Shown: positions 40,984 through 51,667, counted from the first letter of the stretch. The stretch is 61,469 nt of DNA from Propioniciclava sp. (GCF_029977985.1 NZ_JARKOT010000098.1:1-61469), one strand, 5' to 3'. The notes: generated by a model not told the origin, from the sequence alone. Translations and numbers: made by a program.

Positions 40984-41799
40984 TTAGTGGTCCTCGGCGA
41001 TCGCCGAAGCCACGTACTGGGCGGTCAGGACGGTGAAGATGTAGGCCTGGATCGCCCCGATCAGGAGCTCCAGGGCGAAGATGGCGAAGCTGAACACCAG
41101 CGACACGACACCGGCGGTCGTGAGCAGCGGCACGGCGAACCCGGCCAGGGGCTCCCGTGACGTGAGCAGGATCGTGCCGCCCACGACGAACACGACGATC
41201 ACGAGGTGTCCGGCGAACAGATTGGCGAAGAGACGCAGGCCGAGGGTGAGCGGCCGGACGATGATGTTGGAGAGGAACTCCAGCGGGATGATCAGCCACC
41301 ACAGGAACTTCGGCACGCCCGCCGGCAACGTGGTGTGTTTCAGGTAGCCGAAGAAGCCGTGCTTGCGGATGCCGGCACCGTTGTAGACCAGCCACGCGAG
41401 GACGGCCAGCGCCCACGCGTAGCCGATCTTCGACATCGTCGGGAACATGAACAGGAAGAACTGGCCGAACAGGTTGTTCACCCAGATGAACGAGAACAGG
41501 GCGACCAGGAACGGTAGGTACTTGCGGAACTCGGGGCCGATGATGTCGCGGGCGATGCCGTTGCGGATCAGGTCGTACAGCATCTCGCCGAGCGCCTGAC
41601 GCTTGCCGGGCACGACGCTCTGCCGGCGAGCGACCCACAGCCAGAAGAGCAGCACGACGGCGACGCTGATGACGGCTTGGGCTGCGTGGTTGTTCACCCA
41701 GTCAGGCAGGACGCCCGGGAAGAGGGGACGCGAGTCGAAGCTGTGCTGGCCCGGCGGCCAACTGGCCTCTCCCGCCAACGGAAGGATCGAACCGCCCAC
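40984..41799 (-). CDS. atpB: F1Fo ATP synthase subunit a
   Basis: A 271-residue a subunit with five or six membrane helices. The essential arginine is in LGLRLFANLFAGHLVIV, and the final helix contains LELLIGAIQAYIFTVLTAQYV. It forms the proton path with the c-ring. GTG 41799 has AAGGAGG 5-6 nt upstream. First of the eight structural atp genes. Confidence 0.96.
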   Translation of the reverse strand: MGGSILPLAGEASWPPGQHSFDSRPLFPGVLPDWVNNHAAQAVISVAVVLLFWLWVARRQSVVPGKRQALGEMLYDLIRNGIARDIIGPEFRKYLPFLVALFSFIWVNNLFGQFFLFMFPTMSKIGYAWALAVLAWLVYNGAGIRKHGFFGYLKHTTLPAGVPKFLWWLIIPLEFLSNIIVRPLTLGLRLFANLFAGHLVIVVFVVGGTILLTSREPLAGFAVPLLTTAGVVSLVFSFAIFALELLIGAIQAYIFTVLTAQYVASAIAEDH

Positions 41800-41988
41800 C
41801 CTGCCTCCTTGCCCTCGTCGTCACGCTCGCGCTGTGGCTCGAGCGCCGATTCGTGGAGCGCCCTGCTCGCCTCCGGGAGCGACCGCACCACACGTCACCG
41901 GCCGTGGGCGCGCTGAACGCGCGCCGCTCCCTTCGTCGCTTCGGACTCTAGCAGCGCGCCGCCCGGCGAGTCACATCGAACGGCCGGT

Positions 41989-42444
41989 TCACCCCACGTC
42001 GTCGTCGGTGTCGTACACGGGGATGCGCAGGTGGGCGTGCACCCACGCCTCGGCGGCCAGCCAGCCGATCACGGTCGCGATCGTGGCGACCACGACGGCC
42101 ACCTCGTCGACCCACGCGACGGCGTCCGCGTGGGTGAGCGCGAGACCGAGCAGGACGCCGAACACGCTCACCCGCACCAGGTAGCTCGCCATGGACGCCC
42201 CCAGCACGCGCTTGGGTGCCGCGTCGGCCACGGCGACCTGCACGGCCAGGCCGATCGTGTAGAAGACGAGGGTCGCCCCGGCCGCGATCACGGCCGACAG
42301 GCCACTGGCCGGCCCGCGCGCCAGCAGGAACCCCAGCACCGCGAGGGCTGCGGCTGCATGCCCGCCGATCAGCCCCCCGAGCAGCAGCCGCTGGGCGCGC
42401 CGGGTGGCGGCGCTGAGGCGGCGCGCAGCCCGGGGCTCAGCCAT
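41989..42444 (-). CDS. AtpI-like membrane protein upstream of atpB
   Basis: A 151-residue protein with four predicted membrane helices (LLLGGLIGGHAAAALAVLGFLL; LSAVIAAGATLVFYTIGLAV; YLVRVSVFGVLLGLALT; VVVATIATVIGWLAAEAWVHAH) and an acidic C-terminus. Its position between wecA and atpB fits the AtpI/Rv1303-like genes that may assist c-ring assembly. Sequence similarity to AtpI cannot be confirmed by eye. ATG 42444 overlaps the wecA stop by 8 nt. Confidence 0.72.
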   Translation of the reverse strand: MAEPRAARRLSAATRRAQRLLLGGLIGGHAAAALAVLGFLLARGPASGLSAVIAAGATLVFYTIGLAVQVAVADAAPKRVLGASMASYLVRVSVFGVLLGLALTHADAVAWVDEVAVVVATIATVIGWLAAEAWVHAHLRIPVYDTDDDVG

Positions 42445-43540
42445 GGGCGACGGGGCGGCGTCCGGGCCGGAAGGTGAGGAGGGCGGCGAACGCCAGACCA
42501 CCCGCCAGCAGCACATAGGACCACCACGTGTCGGTGAGCCCGATGATGACCACGCCGAACGCGATGACCGCCGACCACAGCCACAACAGCGACACCGCCG
42601 CGCGGTGGCTGTGGCCGAGCGTGAGCATCCGGTGGTGGAGATGCTGTTTGTCGGCCTGGAACCACAACCGGCCCGCGATCGTGCGGCGGATGTAGGCGCT
42701 CACCAGGTCGAGGAACGGCAGCGCCATCGCGGCGACGGGCAGGATCAGCGGCAGGTAGGCGCTGATGAGGGCGTTGCCGGTGGGGTCGATGCGCGAGGGG
42801 TCCAGTTGGCCGGTGAGGCTGATCATCGACGTCGCCAGCAGGAACCCGAGCAGCATCGACCCGGAGTCGCCCATGAACATGCGCGCCCGATGGACGTTGT
42901 GCGGCAGGAAGCCGACGCAGATCCCCACCAGGGCCACGGTGAGCAACGAACTCGTCGTGGCGCGGACGAGTTCTTGTTCGAAACTGAGCAGATAGGCGTA
43001 CACGAAGAACGCCGCCGCACCGATGCCGACGACTCCGGCGGCGAGCCCGTCGAGCCCGTCCATGAAGTTGATCGCGTTGACGCAGAACAGGATGACGAAC
43101 ACCGCGACGGCGATGGAAGTGACGTCGTCGAGGGAGATGATGCGGTCGGGCAACGGGATCCAATAGATCTTGAGTCCGTTGAGCACCACGATGCCCGCCG
43201 CGAGCACTTGGCCCGCGAACTTCGCCAGGGCGCCGAGCTCGACCATGTCGTCGAGGACGCCCACGGTGCAGATGAGTGCGGACGCCCAGAAGACCGCCCA
43301 CGCATCCCGCTGCACCAGTTCGAACCGCCCCAGCCATGGCAGGTTCGTGGCCACGATGAGCGCCGCGGTGGTGCCGGCGAGCATCGCCAGCCCGCCGAAG
43401 TAGGGCACGGGCTTGGTGTGCACGTCCCGGTCCCGGACCAGCGCCACCGCGTTGAAGCGCAACGCGAGGCGGCGCGCCAGGCTCGCCACCAGATAGGTCA
43501 CACCGGCGGCGACGAGCAGGACGAGCAGGTACTCACGCAC
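42437..43540 (-). CDS. wecA: WecA/MraY-family undecaprenyl-phosphate sugar-1-phosphate transferase
   Basis: A 367-residue integral membrane transferase of the MraY/WecA/Rfe family that attaches a sugar-1-phosphate to undecaprenyl or decaprenyl phosphate. Motifs are present: DRDVHTKPVPYFGGLAM, GVLDDMVELGALAKF, NAINFMDGLDGLAAGV and FMGDSGSMLLGFLL, then the HLHHRM histidine motif. In mycobacteria the syntenic gene (Rv1302, rfe) starts arabinogalactan linker synthesis. GTG 43540 has GGGAGAC 8 nt upstream and overlaps the tsaC stop. Confidence 0.93.
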   Translation of the reverse strand: MREYLLVLLVAAGVTYLVASLARRLALRFNAVALVRDRDVHTKPVPYFGGLAMLAGTTAALIVATNLPWLGRFELVQRDAWAVFWASALICTVGVLDDMVELGALAKFAGQVLAAGIVVLNGLKIYWIPLPDRIISLDDVTSIAVAVFVILFCVNAINFMDGLDGLAAGVVGIGAAAFFVYAYLLSFEQELVRATTSSLLTVALVGICVGFLPHNVHRARMFMGDSGSMLLGFLLATSMISLTGQLDPSRIDPTGNALISAYLPLILPVAAMALPFLDLVSAYIRRTIAGRLWFQADKQHLHHRMLTLGHSHRAAVSLLWLWSAVIAFGVVIIGLTDTWWSYVLLAGGLAFAALLTFRPGRRPVAHG

Positions 43541-44279
43541 GGGGCGGCGTCTCCCCCGGTTCTGGGCCGGCGTCGGCCTCCGGCCCGGACGCCGCCGGCT
43601 CCGCCTCCAGCTCGGGCTGGGGCTGGGGCTTCGGATCGGGCTCCGGGAGGAGGCCCGGGACGACCGCGTTGAGCTGCTCGGTCGTGATGCGACCCTCACG
43701 CAGCACCCGCGCCTCCGCGGTGGTGAGGTCGACGATGGTGGACGCCACGGGGCCGGTTCCCGGACCAGCGTCGAGGTACACGGCGACCAAGTCGCCGAGC
43801 TGCGCGTAGGCCTCCTGGGCCGTGACCGCGGCGTCCTGCCCGTGCACGTTGGCGCTGCTCACGGCCAAGGGGCCGGTCCGGCGCAGGACATTGCGGGTGA
43901 AGTCGTGATCGGGCACGCGGACGGCGATGGTGGCGCCGCGGTCCCCCAGATCGAACGTGACCCACGCCGCCGAGCGCAGCACGAGCGTCAGCGCGCCGGG
44001 CCAGAACGCCTCGGCGAGCGCGTTCACCCGGTCGTCGACGCCGTCGGCCAGCGCGAGCACGGACGCCGCCTCCGCCACGAGCACGGGCGGCGGGAAGTCA
44101 CGGCCGCGCTGCTTGGCGTCCAGCAGTTTCTGGACGGCGTCCGGGTTGTTCGCGTCCGCGCCGACGCCGTAGACGGTGTCGGTGGGCAGGACGATGACCT
44201 CGCCGGCCCGCACCGCGGCCACGGCGGCCCCGATCGCGCCGGCGGCGTCCGTCTCGCTGGAGAAGATGCGGTCGTTCAC
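43533..44279 (-). CDS. tsaC: L-threonylcarbamoyladenylate synthase (Sua5/YwlC/TsaC)
   Basis: A 248-residue YrdC-domain enzyme that makes threonylcarbamoyl-AMP for t6A37 in ANN-decoding tRNAs. The core (residues 15-205) has [46 protein letters not shown] and STIVDLT. The last 38 residues or so are a Pro/Glu-rich low-complexity tail not needed by the YrdC fold. The GTGA overlap with prmC shows coupling. It could equally be called ywlC. Confidence 0.93.
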   Translation of the reverse strand: MNDRIFSSETDAAGAIGAAVAAVRAGEVIVLPTDTVYGVGADANNPDAVQKLLDAKQRGRDFPPPVLVAEAASVLALADGVDDRVNALAEAFWPGALTLVLRSAAWVTFDLGDRGATIAVRVPDHDFTRNVLRRTGPLAVSSANVHGQDAAVTAQEAYAQLGDLVAVYLDAGPGTGPVASTIVDLTTAEARVLREGRITTEQLNAVVPGLLPEPDPKPQPQPELEAEPAASGPEADAGPEPGETPPRA

Positions 44280-45121
44280 GGGGCCATCCTGCCAGCCCGG
44301 ACGGCCGTCACGAATCGCGGCCTGCCGGTGAGGTCGAGGTGGTCGGACACCCGGGCATAGGAGCCGTGGGCGACGAACACCGCCGGCGCCGAGGCGACCT
44401 GCACCTCGGCGTGCTCGGCACACACGAAGCCGCCCGGCCGGAGCAGCCGCGCGGCCACGCGGGCGACGACGCGCAGCGCGTCCAGGCCGTCCTCTCCGGA
44501 GACGAGAGCCACCAGCGGGTCGTGGTCGCGGACGTCTGCGGGCACGTCGGCCCAGTGCGCGAGCGGCACGTAGGGCGGGTTGGCGATCACCAGATCGACG
44601 GTGCCGTCGAGCTCGCCCAACGCGTCGGCCATGTCGGCGTGCACGACCTGGACGCCCGTGCGGGCCAGGTTGCGCCGCAGGTAGGCGACCGCTTCGTCGC
44701 TGATCTCGACGGCGTGGGCGTCCAGCGGGCCGGCCTCGGCGTGCAGGGCCAGGCTGATCGCGCCGGAGCCCGCGCACAGTTCCACGACGCGCGCCGTCCG
44801 GCCGGCGGCAGCGAACTCCGCGAGGCGTTCGAGGGCCCAGCCGGTCATCACCTCGGTTTCGGGGCGGGGCACGAAGACGCCCGGGCCCACCTCCACGCGG
44901 ACGGTCCGGAACCAGGCCTCGCCCGTCAGGTGCTGCACGGGCTCACCCGCCCGCCGGCGCGCGACCAGGGCGGCGACGGCGTCGGCCTGGGTGGGCGTCG
45001 GATCGGGGGCGAGCAGCAGACCCGTGGGGTCGGTGCCGAGGGCGTGCGCCACCAGCGTGCGCGCCTCCGCCGCCGACCCCAGCTCGGTGGCCGTCCGCGC
45101 CACGAGGGCCGACGTGCGCAC
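44276..45121 (-). CDS. prmC: Peptide chain release factor N5-glutamine methyltransferase
   Basis: A 281-residue SAM-dependent enzyme that methylates the GGQ glutamine of release factors. It has the helical N-terminus, [20 protein letters not shown] (SAM site), and the catalytic NPPYVPL motif. GTG 45121 lies 1 nt after the prfA stop, so the enzyme is coupled to its substrate gene. Confidence 0.95.
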   Translation of the reverse strand: MRTSALVARTATELGSAAEARTLVAHALGTDPTGLLLAPDPTPTQADAVAALVARRRAGEPVQHLTGEAWFRTVRVEVGPGVFVPRPETEVMTGWALERLAEFAAAGRTARVVELCAGSGAISLALHAEAGPLDAHAVEISDEAVAYLRRNLARTGVQVVHADMADALGELDGTVDLVIANPPYVPLAHWADVPADVRDHDPLVALVSGEDGLDALRVVARVAARLLRPGGFVCAEHAEVQVASAPAVFVAHGSYARVSDHLDLTGRPRFVTAVRAGRMAP

Positions 45122-45122
45122 C

Positions 45123-46199
45123 TCAGGCCTCCGCGGCGCCGAGGCGCTCGGCCAGATCGGCCGCGGCGAGGGCGTCCAGCACGGCCTGAAGGTCACCCGC
45201 GAGCACCTGGTCGAGGTTGTAGGCCTTATAGCCGACCCGGTGGTCGGCGATCCGGTTCTCGCCGAAGTTGTAGGTGCGGATCCGCTCGGAGCGGTCGACC
45301 GTGCGCACCTGCGAACGGCGGTTCGCGGACGCCTCGGCCGCCGCCTCCTCCTCGGCGAGCGCGGCGAGGCGGGCGCGGAGGATGCGCATCGCCGACGCCT
45401 TGTTCTGCAACTGGCTGCGCTCGTTCTGGCAGGTGACCACGACGCCGGTGGGCAGGTGGGTGATCCGGACCGCCGAGTCGGTCGTGTTCACGCCCTGGCC
45501 GCCCTTGCCGGAGCTGCGGTACACGTCGATGCGCAGGTCGTCGGGGTTGATTTCGACCTCGGCCTCATCCGCCACATCCGGCATCACGAGGACGCCGGCG
45601 GCGGAAGTGTGCACGCGGCCCTGCGTCTCGGTCACGGGCACGCGCTGGACCCGGTGGACGCCGCCCTCGAACTTGAGGACGCCGTACGGCATCGCGTCGG
45701 GCGCGGCGCTCGCGGGCGCCTTCACCGCCATGGTCAGGGACTTGAAGCCGCCGAGATCGGTCTCGACCTCGTCCAGGACCTCCACCTTCCAGCCGCGCGA
45801 CTCGGCGTACCGGGCATACATGCGGAACAGGTCCCCTGCGAACAGCGCCGACTCCTCGCCACCCTCACCGGACTTGATCTCGAGGAGAGCATCGGCGGAG
45901 TCGTGCGGGTCCCGCGGCGCGAGCAGCGCGGCCAGCCGTTCCTCGACGGCCGCCCGCCGTGCGGCGAGGGCGTCCGCCTCGCCGGCGAAGGTCGCATCCT
46001 CGGCGGCCAGTTCGCGCGCGACGGCCAGATCGTCAGAGAGCTGGTCGTGCTCGCCCAGGGCCTTCACGATGGGCGTCAACTCGGAGTAGCGGCGGCCGAC
46101 GCGGCGTGCCACGGCGATGTCCGCGTGCGTCGCGGGGTCGGCGAGCTGCGCCTCGAGGGCCGCGTACTCCTCACGCAGCCCGGCTGCTGCCTCGAACAT
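45123..46199 (-). CDS. prfA: Peptide chain release factor 1
   Basis: A 358-residue RF1 that reads UAA and UAG. The codon-recognition tripeptide PVT is at residues 188-190 ([15 protein letters not shown]) and the GGQ motif at 233-235 ([12 protein letters not shown]), the same positions as in E. coli RF1; this excludes RF2. ATG 46199 has AGGAGGAG just upstream. Followed by prmC. Confidence 0.97.
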   Translation of the reverse strand: MFEAAAGLREEYAALEAQLADPATHADIAVARRVGRRYSELTPIVKALGEHDQLSDDLAVARELAAEDATFAGEADALAARRAAVEERLAALLAPRDPHDSADALLEIKSGEGGEESALFAGDLFRMYARYAESRGWKVEVLDEVETDLGGFKSLTMAVKAPASAAPDAMPYGVLKFEGGVHRVQRVPVTETQGRVHTSAAGVLVMPDVADEAEVEINPDDLRIDVYRSSGKGGQGVNTTDSAVRITHLPTGVVVTCQNERSQLQNKASAMRILRARLAALAEEEAAAEASANRRSQVRTVDRSERIRTYNFGENRIADHRVGYKAYNLDQVLAGDLQAVLDALAAADLAERLGAAEA

Positions 46200-46270
46200 G
46201 CTCCTCCTGTGGTGGATGACGAAGGCGCCGGGGGCGGGGAACTCCCCACCACCCGGCGCCTCGAAGCTCG

Positions 46271-46480
46271 TTACTTCTTGCTGCCGTAGCGCTTCTCGAA
46301 GCGGGCGACGCGGCCGCCCGTGTCGAGGATCTTCTGCTTGCCCGTGTAGAACGGGTGGCAAGCAGCGCACACCTCCGCGCGGATCGTCCCGCTCGTGGCG
46401 GTGCTGCGCGTCGTGAAGGTGTTGCCGCAGGTGCACGTGACCTGCGTCTCGACGTAGTTCGGGTGAATTCCCTGCTTCAT
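46271..46480 (-). CDS. rpmE: 50S ribosomal protein L31, zinc-binding (C+) form
   Basis: A 69-residue L31 ([21 protein letters not shown]...[14 protein letters not shown]). The C-x-C and C-x2-C ligands mark the zinc-containing form. ATG 46480 has AGGAGATC upstream. Its place between rho and prfA is conserved. Confidence 0.97.
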   Translation of the reverse strand: MKQGIHPNYVETQVTCTCGNTFTTRSTATSGTIRAEVCAACHPFYTGKQKILDTGGRVARFEKRYGSKK

Positions 46481-46690
46481 GTGATCTCCTGGTGTCTCGC
46501 GCGAGCCGGGTCGCCTCAGCATGGCTGGACCCCGTCGGAGGGGCCGCGGCGTGAACCGGCACCGACTGTCCATTGTGCCGCAGCCGCCCCGGAATCCCAA
46601 ACCCGGCCCGCAGCCGTGCGCGGCGTTGTGCCCGGCACGATGTCGCCCCTGATGGAGCCGCCGTCGGGCCGGACAACGCGTCGGCGAGGA

Positions 46691-48445
46691 TCAGTCGTTG
46701 CTCGGCGTCGTGCGGCTGATGACGTGGAGGAACTCGAGGTTCGTCTGCGTCTTCTTGAGCCGGTTGATGAGCATCTCGAGGGCCGCCTGGTCCTCCAGGC
46801 CGCTCAGCACGCGGCGGAGCTTCCAGATGATCGCCAACTCCTCCCGGGTGAGCAGTTGCTCCTCGCGCCGGGTGCCGGACGCGACCGCGTCGATGGCCGG
46901 GAAGATGCGCTTGTCGGCCATCTCGCGGCGCAGACGCAGCTCCATGTTGCCGGTGCCCTTGAACTCCTCGAAGATCACCTCGTCCATCTTCGAGCCGGTC
47001 TCCACCAGCGCCGTGGCGAGGATAGTGAGAGAGCCGCCGTGCTCCACGTTGCGGGCCGCGCCGAAGAACCGCTTGGGCGGGTAGAGCGCCGCGGAGTCGA
47101 CGCCGCCGGACAGGATGCGCCCGGACGCCGGCGCCGCCAGGTTGTAGGCGCGCGAGAGGCGGGTGATGCCGTCGAGGAGGATGACGACGTCCTTGCCCAT
47201 CTCGACGAGGCGCTTGGCCCGCTCGATGGCCAGCTCGGCGACCGTGGTGTGGTCGTCGGCCGGACGGTCGAACGTGGAGGCGATGACCTCGCCCGCGACC
47301 GAGCGCTGGAAGTCGGTGACCTCCTCGGGGCGCTCGTCGACGAGGACCACCATGAGGTGCACCTCGGGATTGTTCTGCGCGATCGAGTTCGCGATGGACT
47401 GCATGACCATCGTCTTCCCGGCCTTCGGCGGGCTGACGATGAGGCCGCGCTGGCCCTTGCCGATGGGGGCGACGAGGTCGACGATGCGGCCCGTCATGTT
47501 GGTCGGCGTCGTCTCCAGCCGCAGGCGCTCCTGCGGGTAGAGGGGCGTCAGCTTGTTGAACTCGGCGCGGTCGCGGGCTTTGGCCGGGTCGTCGGCGTTG
47601 ATCGTGTCGATGCGCACGAGCGGGCTGTACTTCTGGCGTTCCCCTTCACGCTGGGCCCGCATGGCGCCGGTGACGATGTCGCCCTTGCGCAGCCCGTTCT
47701 TGCGGACCATCGACAGCGACACGTACGCATCGTTCGGGCCCGGAAGGTAGCCGGAGGTGCGCACGAAGGCGTAGCTGTCCAGCACGTCGAGGATGCCGGA
47801 CACCTCGACGAGCACGTCGCCCTCGGCGAGCGTCGGCTCGGATTCCATCTTCTCCAGGCCCGTGTTCCCGCCGCGGTTGCGGCGGTTGTTGCGATCCCGG
47901 TTACGACGCCGGCGGTTGCGACGGCCGCTGCCGCCCTCGTCGTTGCCGTAGTCGTCGGTGCGGTCCTGGGCCTGCTGCTGCGAGGGATCGTCGGCGCCGC
48001 CGGGGTTCCGCTCGCCGCGGTCGCGCGTGCGGCGTCCCCCCTGCTCGAGGGCCTCCAGCCGCGAGGCGACGTCGTCGCCGCCCTGGCCGCCCTGTTCCAG
48101 CCCGGACAAGCGCGCCGCCACCTCGTCGGAGGCGGAGCCGCCGGCCGCGGCGTCCGGCCGTGAGTCCGGGGCGCCTGCTTCGCGGCGGGCGCGGCGGCGC
48201 CCGTTCGCGTGGGCCGAGGCGGTCTCGGACGCCGCCGGTGCTGTCTGGTCCTGCTGATGCGCAGACTGCTCGCCGGGCGTGCGCCCGCGCGGCTCGCCGC
48301 CGCCGCCGCCGGCCGGCGCGCCACCCTGCGCAGCACGGATCGCGGCCTGCAGCTCCGCCTTCCGCATCTGCCCGGTGCCCTTGAGGCCGAGCGATGAGGC
48401 GACCTTCTTGAGGTCGGGCAGGAGCATCGAGTCGATGTTGGTCAC
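46691..48445 (-). CDS. rho: Transcription termination factor Rho
   Basis: A 584-residue Rho helicase. The N-terminal helix bundle ([36 protein letters not shown]) is followed by an actinobacterial low-complexity insert (about residues 45-205; arginine, asparagine and glycine rich, with [17 protein letters not shown]), then the RNA-binding domain ([27 protein letters not shown]) and the ATPase core with Walker [11 protein letters not shown]. The GTG start has AAAGGA 5 nt upstream. Such inserts add RNA binding in actinobacteria. Confidence 0.97.
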   Translation of the reverse strand: MTNIDSMLLPDLKKVASSLGLKGTGQMRKAELQAAIRAAQGGAPAGGGGGEPRGRTPGEQSAHQQDQTAPAASETASAHANGRRRARREAGAPDSRPDAAAGGSASDEVAARLSGLEQGGQGGDDVASRLEALEQGGRRTRDRGERNPGGADDPSQQQAQDRTDDYGNDEGGSGRRNRRRRNRDRNNRRNRGGNTGLEKMESEPTLAEGDVLVEVSGILDVLDSYAFVRTSGYLPGPNDAYVSLSMVRKNGLRKGDIVTGAMRAQREGERQKYSPLVRIDTINADDPAKARDRAEFNKLTPLYPQERLRLETTPTNMTGRIVDLVAPIGKGQRGLIVSPPKAGKTMVMQSIANSIAQNNPEVHLMVVLVDERPEEVTDFQRSVAGEVIASTFDRPADDHTTVAELAIERAKRLVEMGKDVVILLDGITRLSRAYNLAAPASGRILSGGVDSAALYPPKRFFGAARNVEHGGSLTILATALVETGSKMDEVIFEEFKGTGNMELRLRREMADKRIFPAIDAVASGTRREEQLLTREELAIIWKLRRVLSGLEDQAALEMLINRLKKTQTNLEFLHVISRTTPSND

Positions 48446-48577
48446 AGATGTCCTTTCGGGCTCCGGCGCACGGCGCCGGGGCAGGTGGGAGAGCCACCGG
48501 GGGTAGTGAAGTTCAGATCTTCGGTCGCGACGTGGCGTTGCCGTCCCGATCTGCGGGGGTTGGCGCGAATGCGCTGG

Positions 48578-49768
48578 TCACGATGCTAGCACGGGGCGCC
48601 GCAGAGCGGTCGAATCGCCGCGTCGGGCGCGCCATGCGAGCAAGCCGCACGCCACGACGAAACAGAACCCGGCAACGATGCCGAGGTTGTCGAGCACGTG
48701 CTGCCAGGGGGCGTAGGTCAGTTCGACGCCGTCCCCACCGGGCAACACCTTGAACGGCGCGGCGGCCACCCAGATGCCGTAGAGGATGCCCGCGACGCGC
48801 AGCGACAGGTTGAGGCCGCGGTCGAGCACGAGCAGCGCCAGCAGGGGGACGACCCACACATAGTGGTGCGACCAGCTGATCGGGCTGGCCAGCAGGCTGG
48901 TGAGACCCGCGACCACGAGGGCGAGCCGCTCCTCGCCGGCCCGGTGAACGAGCACCGCCGAGGCGATGCCGACGAGCGCCACGACCGCGCTCGCGACCAG
49001 CCCGCCGCGGCTGAGTTCACCGAACAGCCGCGCCCACATCCCCATCACCGACTGGTTCGTGTAGAAGGTGATGCCCGAGTTGATGCCCGAGTCGCCGGAC
49101 AACAGGCCACCCCAATAGCTGATGGATCCGGCCGGCATGACCGCCAGCGCGAGCAGCGTGGCGGCCACGAAGGTGACGAAGGCGACCAAGCCGGGCCGGC
49201 GGCGTCCGGCGAAGAACTGGTAGGCCGCGACGGTGGCGGGCGTCAACTTGACCGCGGTGGCGAGGCCGACGAGCGTGCCTTCCGGCAGCAGACGGCGGCG
49301 GAACAGGCGCTCGCCGGGCATGGAGTCGAGCACCGCGGCCGCCACGAGCAGGGCGCCCAACTGGCCGAAGCCGATCGTCTCGCGGACCGGCTCGGCGAGC
49401 AGGACCGCCGCCGTCGTGGCCGCCGAGAGCACCCAGCCGCGCAGGCCGAGCCGGTACAGGATCGCCTGGAGCAGCACGACGCAGAGGCCGATCCAGAACA
49501 GGCGCGCCACGAGCAGTGGGACGAGGGCCAGTGGCACGGTGAAGAACGCCGCGAACGGCGGGTAGATCCACGGCAGGCCCTCGGCGGCGTAGATGTCGGT
49601 GCCGGCCAGCAGGCCGGCACCCGTGCGGCGGTAGACGTCGAGGTCGATCATGTTGGGCCACCACGGCCACAGCGACGATCCGGGGATGGTGATGCCGGCC
49701 ACGAACAGCCCCGCCACGAACGCGGGCAGGAACTGCAGCCAGAAGCCGCCCCACTGCTTAGCCGACAC
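48578..49768 (-). CDS. GT87-family polyprenyl-phosphate-mannose mannosyltransferase
   Basis: A 396-residue integral membrane protein with about nine or ten helices of the GT87/DUF2029 family, which uses polyprenyl-phosphomannose to mannosylate envelope lipids or glycans (PimE type). Family features are IDLDVYRRTGAGLLAGTDIYAAEGLPWIYPPFAAF, GFGQLGALLVAAAVLD, TAVKLTPATVAAYQFF and PISWSHHYVWVVPLLALL. GTG 49768 overlaps thrH by 11 nt. It occupies the place of thrC-thrB in the conserved lysA-hom-...-rho order. Confidence 0.85.
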   Translation of the reverse strand: MSAKQWGGFWLQFLPAFVAGLFVAGITIPGSSLWPWWPNMIDLDVYRRTGAGLLAGTDIYAAEGLPWIYPPFAAFFTVPLALVPLLVARLFWIGLCVVLLQAILYRLGLRGWVLSAATTAAVLLAEPVRETIGFGQLGALLVAAAVLDSMPGERLFRRRLLPEGTLVGLATAVKLTPATVAAYQFFAGRRRPGLVAFVTFVAATLLALAVMPAGSISYWGGLLSGDSGINSGITFYTNQSVMGMWARLFGELSRGGLVASAVVALVGIASAVLVHRAGEERLALVVAGLTSLLASPISWSHHYVWVVPLLALLVLDRGLNLSLRVAGILYGIWVAAAPFKVLPGGDGVELTYAPWQHVLDNLGIVAGFCFVVACGLLAWRARRGDSTALRRPVLAS

Positions 49769-50366
49769 GGGACGCCGCCCGCTCGAACTCGGTGCGCAAC
49801 GCGGAGTAGTCATGCGCCACCGGGAACTGCGGGAACTCCGCCGCCACGTTCGCCGGCGGGCTGAACAGGATGCCTGCCTCCGCCTGCGCCAACATGCCCG
49901 TGTCGTTGTAGGAATCGCCCGTCGCGACCACCTTGAGGTTGAGCGACTGCAGGGCGGCCACGGCCTTCGTCTTCTGGTCACGCTGGCGCAGGTGGTAGGC
50001 CACGAGGCGGTCTTCGGCGATCTCGAGGTCGTGGCAGAGCAGGGTCGGATGGCCGAGCTGAGCCATCAGCGGCATGCCGAACTGATAGAAGGTGTCGCTC
50101 AGGATCACTACCTGGAACCGCTCCCGCAGCCAGTCGAGGAACTCGGCCGCGCCGGGCAGCGGACCCATCGCGGCGATGACCGCCTGGATCTGGCTCAACC
50201 GGACGCCGTGGGCGTCCAGCGTACGCAGCCGATGGGTCATCAACTCGTCGTAGTCGGCGATGTCGCGCGTCGTCAGGCGCAGTTCCTCGATGCCGGTCGC
50301 CTCGGCGACGTTGATCCAGATCTCGGGCACCAGGACGCCCTCGAGATCGAGGCAGGCCACCAGCAC
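49758..50366 (-). CDS. thrH: Bifunctional phosphoserine phosphatase/homoserine phosphotransferase ThrH
   Basis: A 202-residue HAD protein matching ThrH: ACLDLEGVLVPEIWINVAEATGI, with the nucleophile in LDLEG, and VVATGDSYNDTGMLAQAEAGI with the metal-binding GDSYND. P. aeruginosa ThrH is a phosphoserine phosphatase that can transfer the phosphate to homoserine. It lies 2 nt after hom, so homoserine phosphorylation is a likely role here, replacing ThrB. It uses a GTG start. Confidence 0.88.
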   Translation of the reverse strand: MLVACLDLEGVLVPEIWINVAEATGIEELRLTTRDIADYDELMTHRLRTLDAHGVRLSQIQAVIAAMGPLPGAAEFLDWLRERFQVVILSDTFYQFGMPLMAQLGHPTLLCHDLEIAEDRLVAYHLRQRDQKTKAVAALQSLNLKVVATGDSYNDTGMLAQAEAGILFSPPANVAAEFPQFPVAHDYSALRTEFERAASRVG

Positions 50367-50368
50367 GG

Positions 50369-51667
50369 TCAGTTCCCTTCCATGCGCAGCACCCGGATCG
50401 GTCCCGCCACGTCGTCGGACGCCTCCAGCCCGGCCACGACCGTGGCGATCGCGGCGACGGCCGCCAGGTGGGTCGTGATGCCGAGACGGGCTGTACCGCT
50501 GCCGCCGAACTGCTCCTGATGGACCGCCTGAATGGAGACGCCCCGGCTGGCGAGCGCGGTGGCGATGCGGGCGAGGACGCCCGGCTCGTCGCGAACCACG
50601 AGTGCCAGGTGGTGGCGGCTCAGCACGGCACCGGGATCGGTGATGCCCGGCGTGCTGTACGCCGACTCCCCCGGCCCCGCGACACCGCGCACCCGGTTCC
50701 GGGCCGCGGTCACCACGTCGCCGAGCACCGCGGACGCCGTCGGCGACCCACCCGCGCCCGGGCCCATGAACATGAGCTGGCCGGCATTGATCGACTCGAC
50801 GAACACGGCGTTGAACGCCCCCCGCACCCCGGCGAGCGGGTGGCTCACCGGCACCAGGCTGGGGTGGACGCCGACGGCGATGGTCCCGTCGGGGCTGACG
50901 CGACAGTCGGCGAGGAGCTTCATGACGCAGCCGAGCTGCTCGGCGGCGGCGATGTCGTCGCTCGTGACGGACGAGATGCCCTCGCGGTCGACATCGTCGA
51001 GGCCGACGCGGGTGTGGAACGCCAGCGACGCCAGGATCGCCGCCTTCGCGGCTGCGTCGTGGCCTTCCACGTCGGCGGTCGGGTCCGCCTCGGCGAAGCC
51101 CAACTGCTGGGCCTCGGCGAGGGCGTCGCCGTAGTCGGCACCTGTGGTGTGCATCTGGTCGAGGATGTAGTTCGTCGTGCCGTTGACGATCCCCTTCACG
51201 GCAGTCACCGCGTCACCGACGAGCGACTCGCGCAGCGGCCTGATGATCGGGATCGCCCCCGCCACCGCCGCCTCGTAGTAGATGTCGACGCCGGCGTCCT
51301 CGGCGGCCTCGAAGAGCTGGCCGCCGTGCTGCGCGAGCAGAGCCTTGTTGGCCGTCACCACGCTCTTGCCGGCGGCGACGGCGTCCATGAGCAGCTCGAG
51401 CGTGGGATGGAGCCCACCCATGAGTTCGACGACGAGATCGACGTCGGGCCGCGCGACGAGCGCGGCGGCGTCCGTGGTGAAGAGAGCGGGATCGATGCCG
51501 GGGCGGTCGCGGCGCGTGCGCGTCGCGATGCCGACAAGCTCAAGCGGGCGGCCGACGCGCGCGCGGAGATCGTCGGCCTGCTCGACCAGGATGCGGGCCA
51601 CCTGCGACCCGACGGTGCCGCAGCCGAGCATCGCCACCCGCACAGGGGCATCCGGTTTGGTCATCAT
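50369..51667 (-). CDS. hom: Homoserine dehydrogenase
   Basis: A 432-residue enzyme reducing aspartate semialdehyde to homoserine. The NAD(P) fold begins RVAMLGCGTVGSQVA; the catalytic region has VKGIVNGTTNYILDQM, AEADPTADVEGHDAAAK; and a C-terminal ACT domain (DEPGVLARIATALASRGVSIQAVHQ) gives allosteric control, probably by threonine. The start is ATG-ATG. It lies 22 nt after lysA. Confidence 0.97.
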   Translation of the reverse strand: MMTKPDAPVRVAMLGCGTVGSQVARILVEQADDLRARVGRPLELVGIATRTRRDRPGIDPALFTTDAAALVARPDVDLVVELMGGLHPTLELLMDAVAAGKSVVTANKALLAQHGGQLFEAAEDAGVDIYYEAAVAGAIPIIRPLRESLVGDAVTAVKGIVNGTTNYILDQMHTTGADYGDALAEAQQLGFAEADPTADVEGHDAAAKAAILASLAFHTRVGLDDVDREGISSVTSDDIAAAEQLGCVMKLLADCRVSPDGTIAVGVHPSLVPVSHPLAGVRGAFNAVFVESINAGQLMFMGPGAGGSPTASAVLGDVVTAARNRVRGVAGPGESAYSTPGITDPGAVLSRHHLALVVRDEPGVLARIATALASRGVSIQAVHQEQFGGSGTARLGITTHLAAVAAIATVVAGLEASDDVAGPIRVLRMEGN

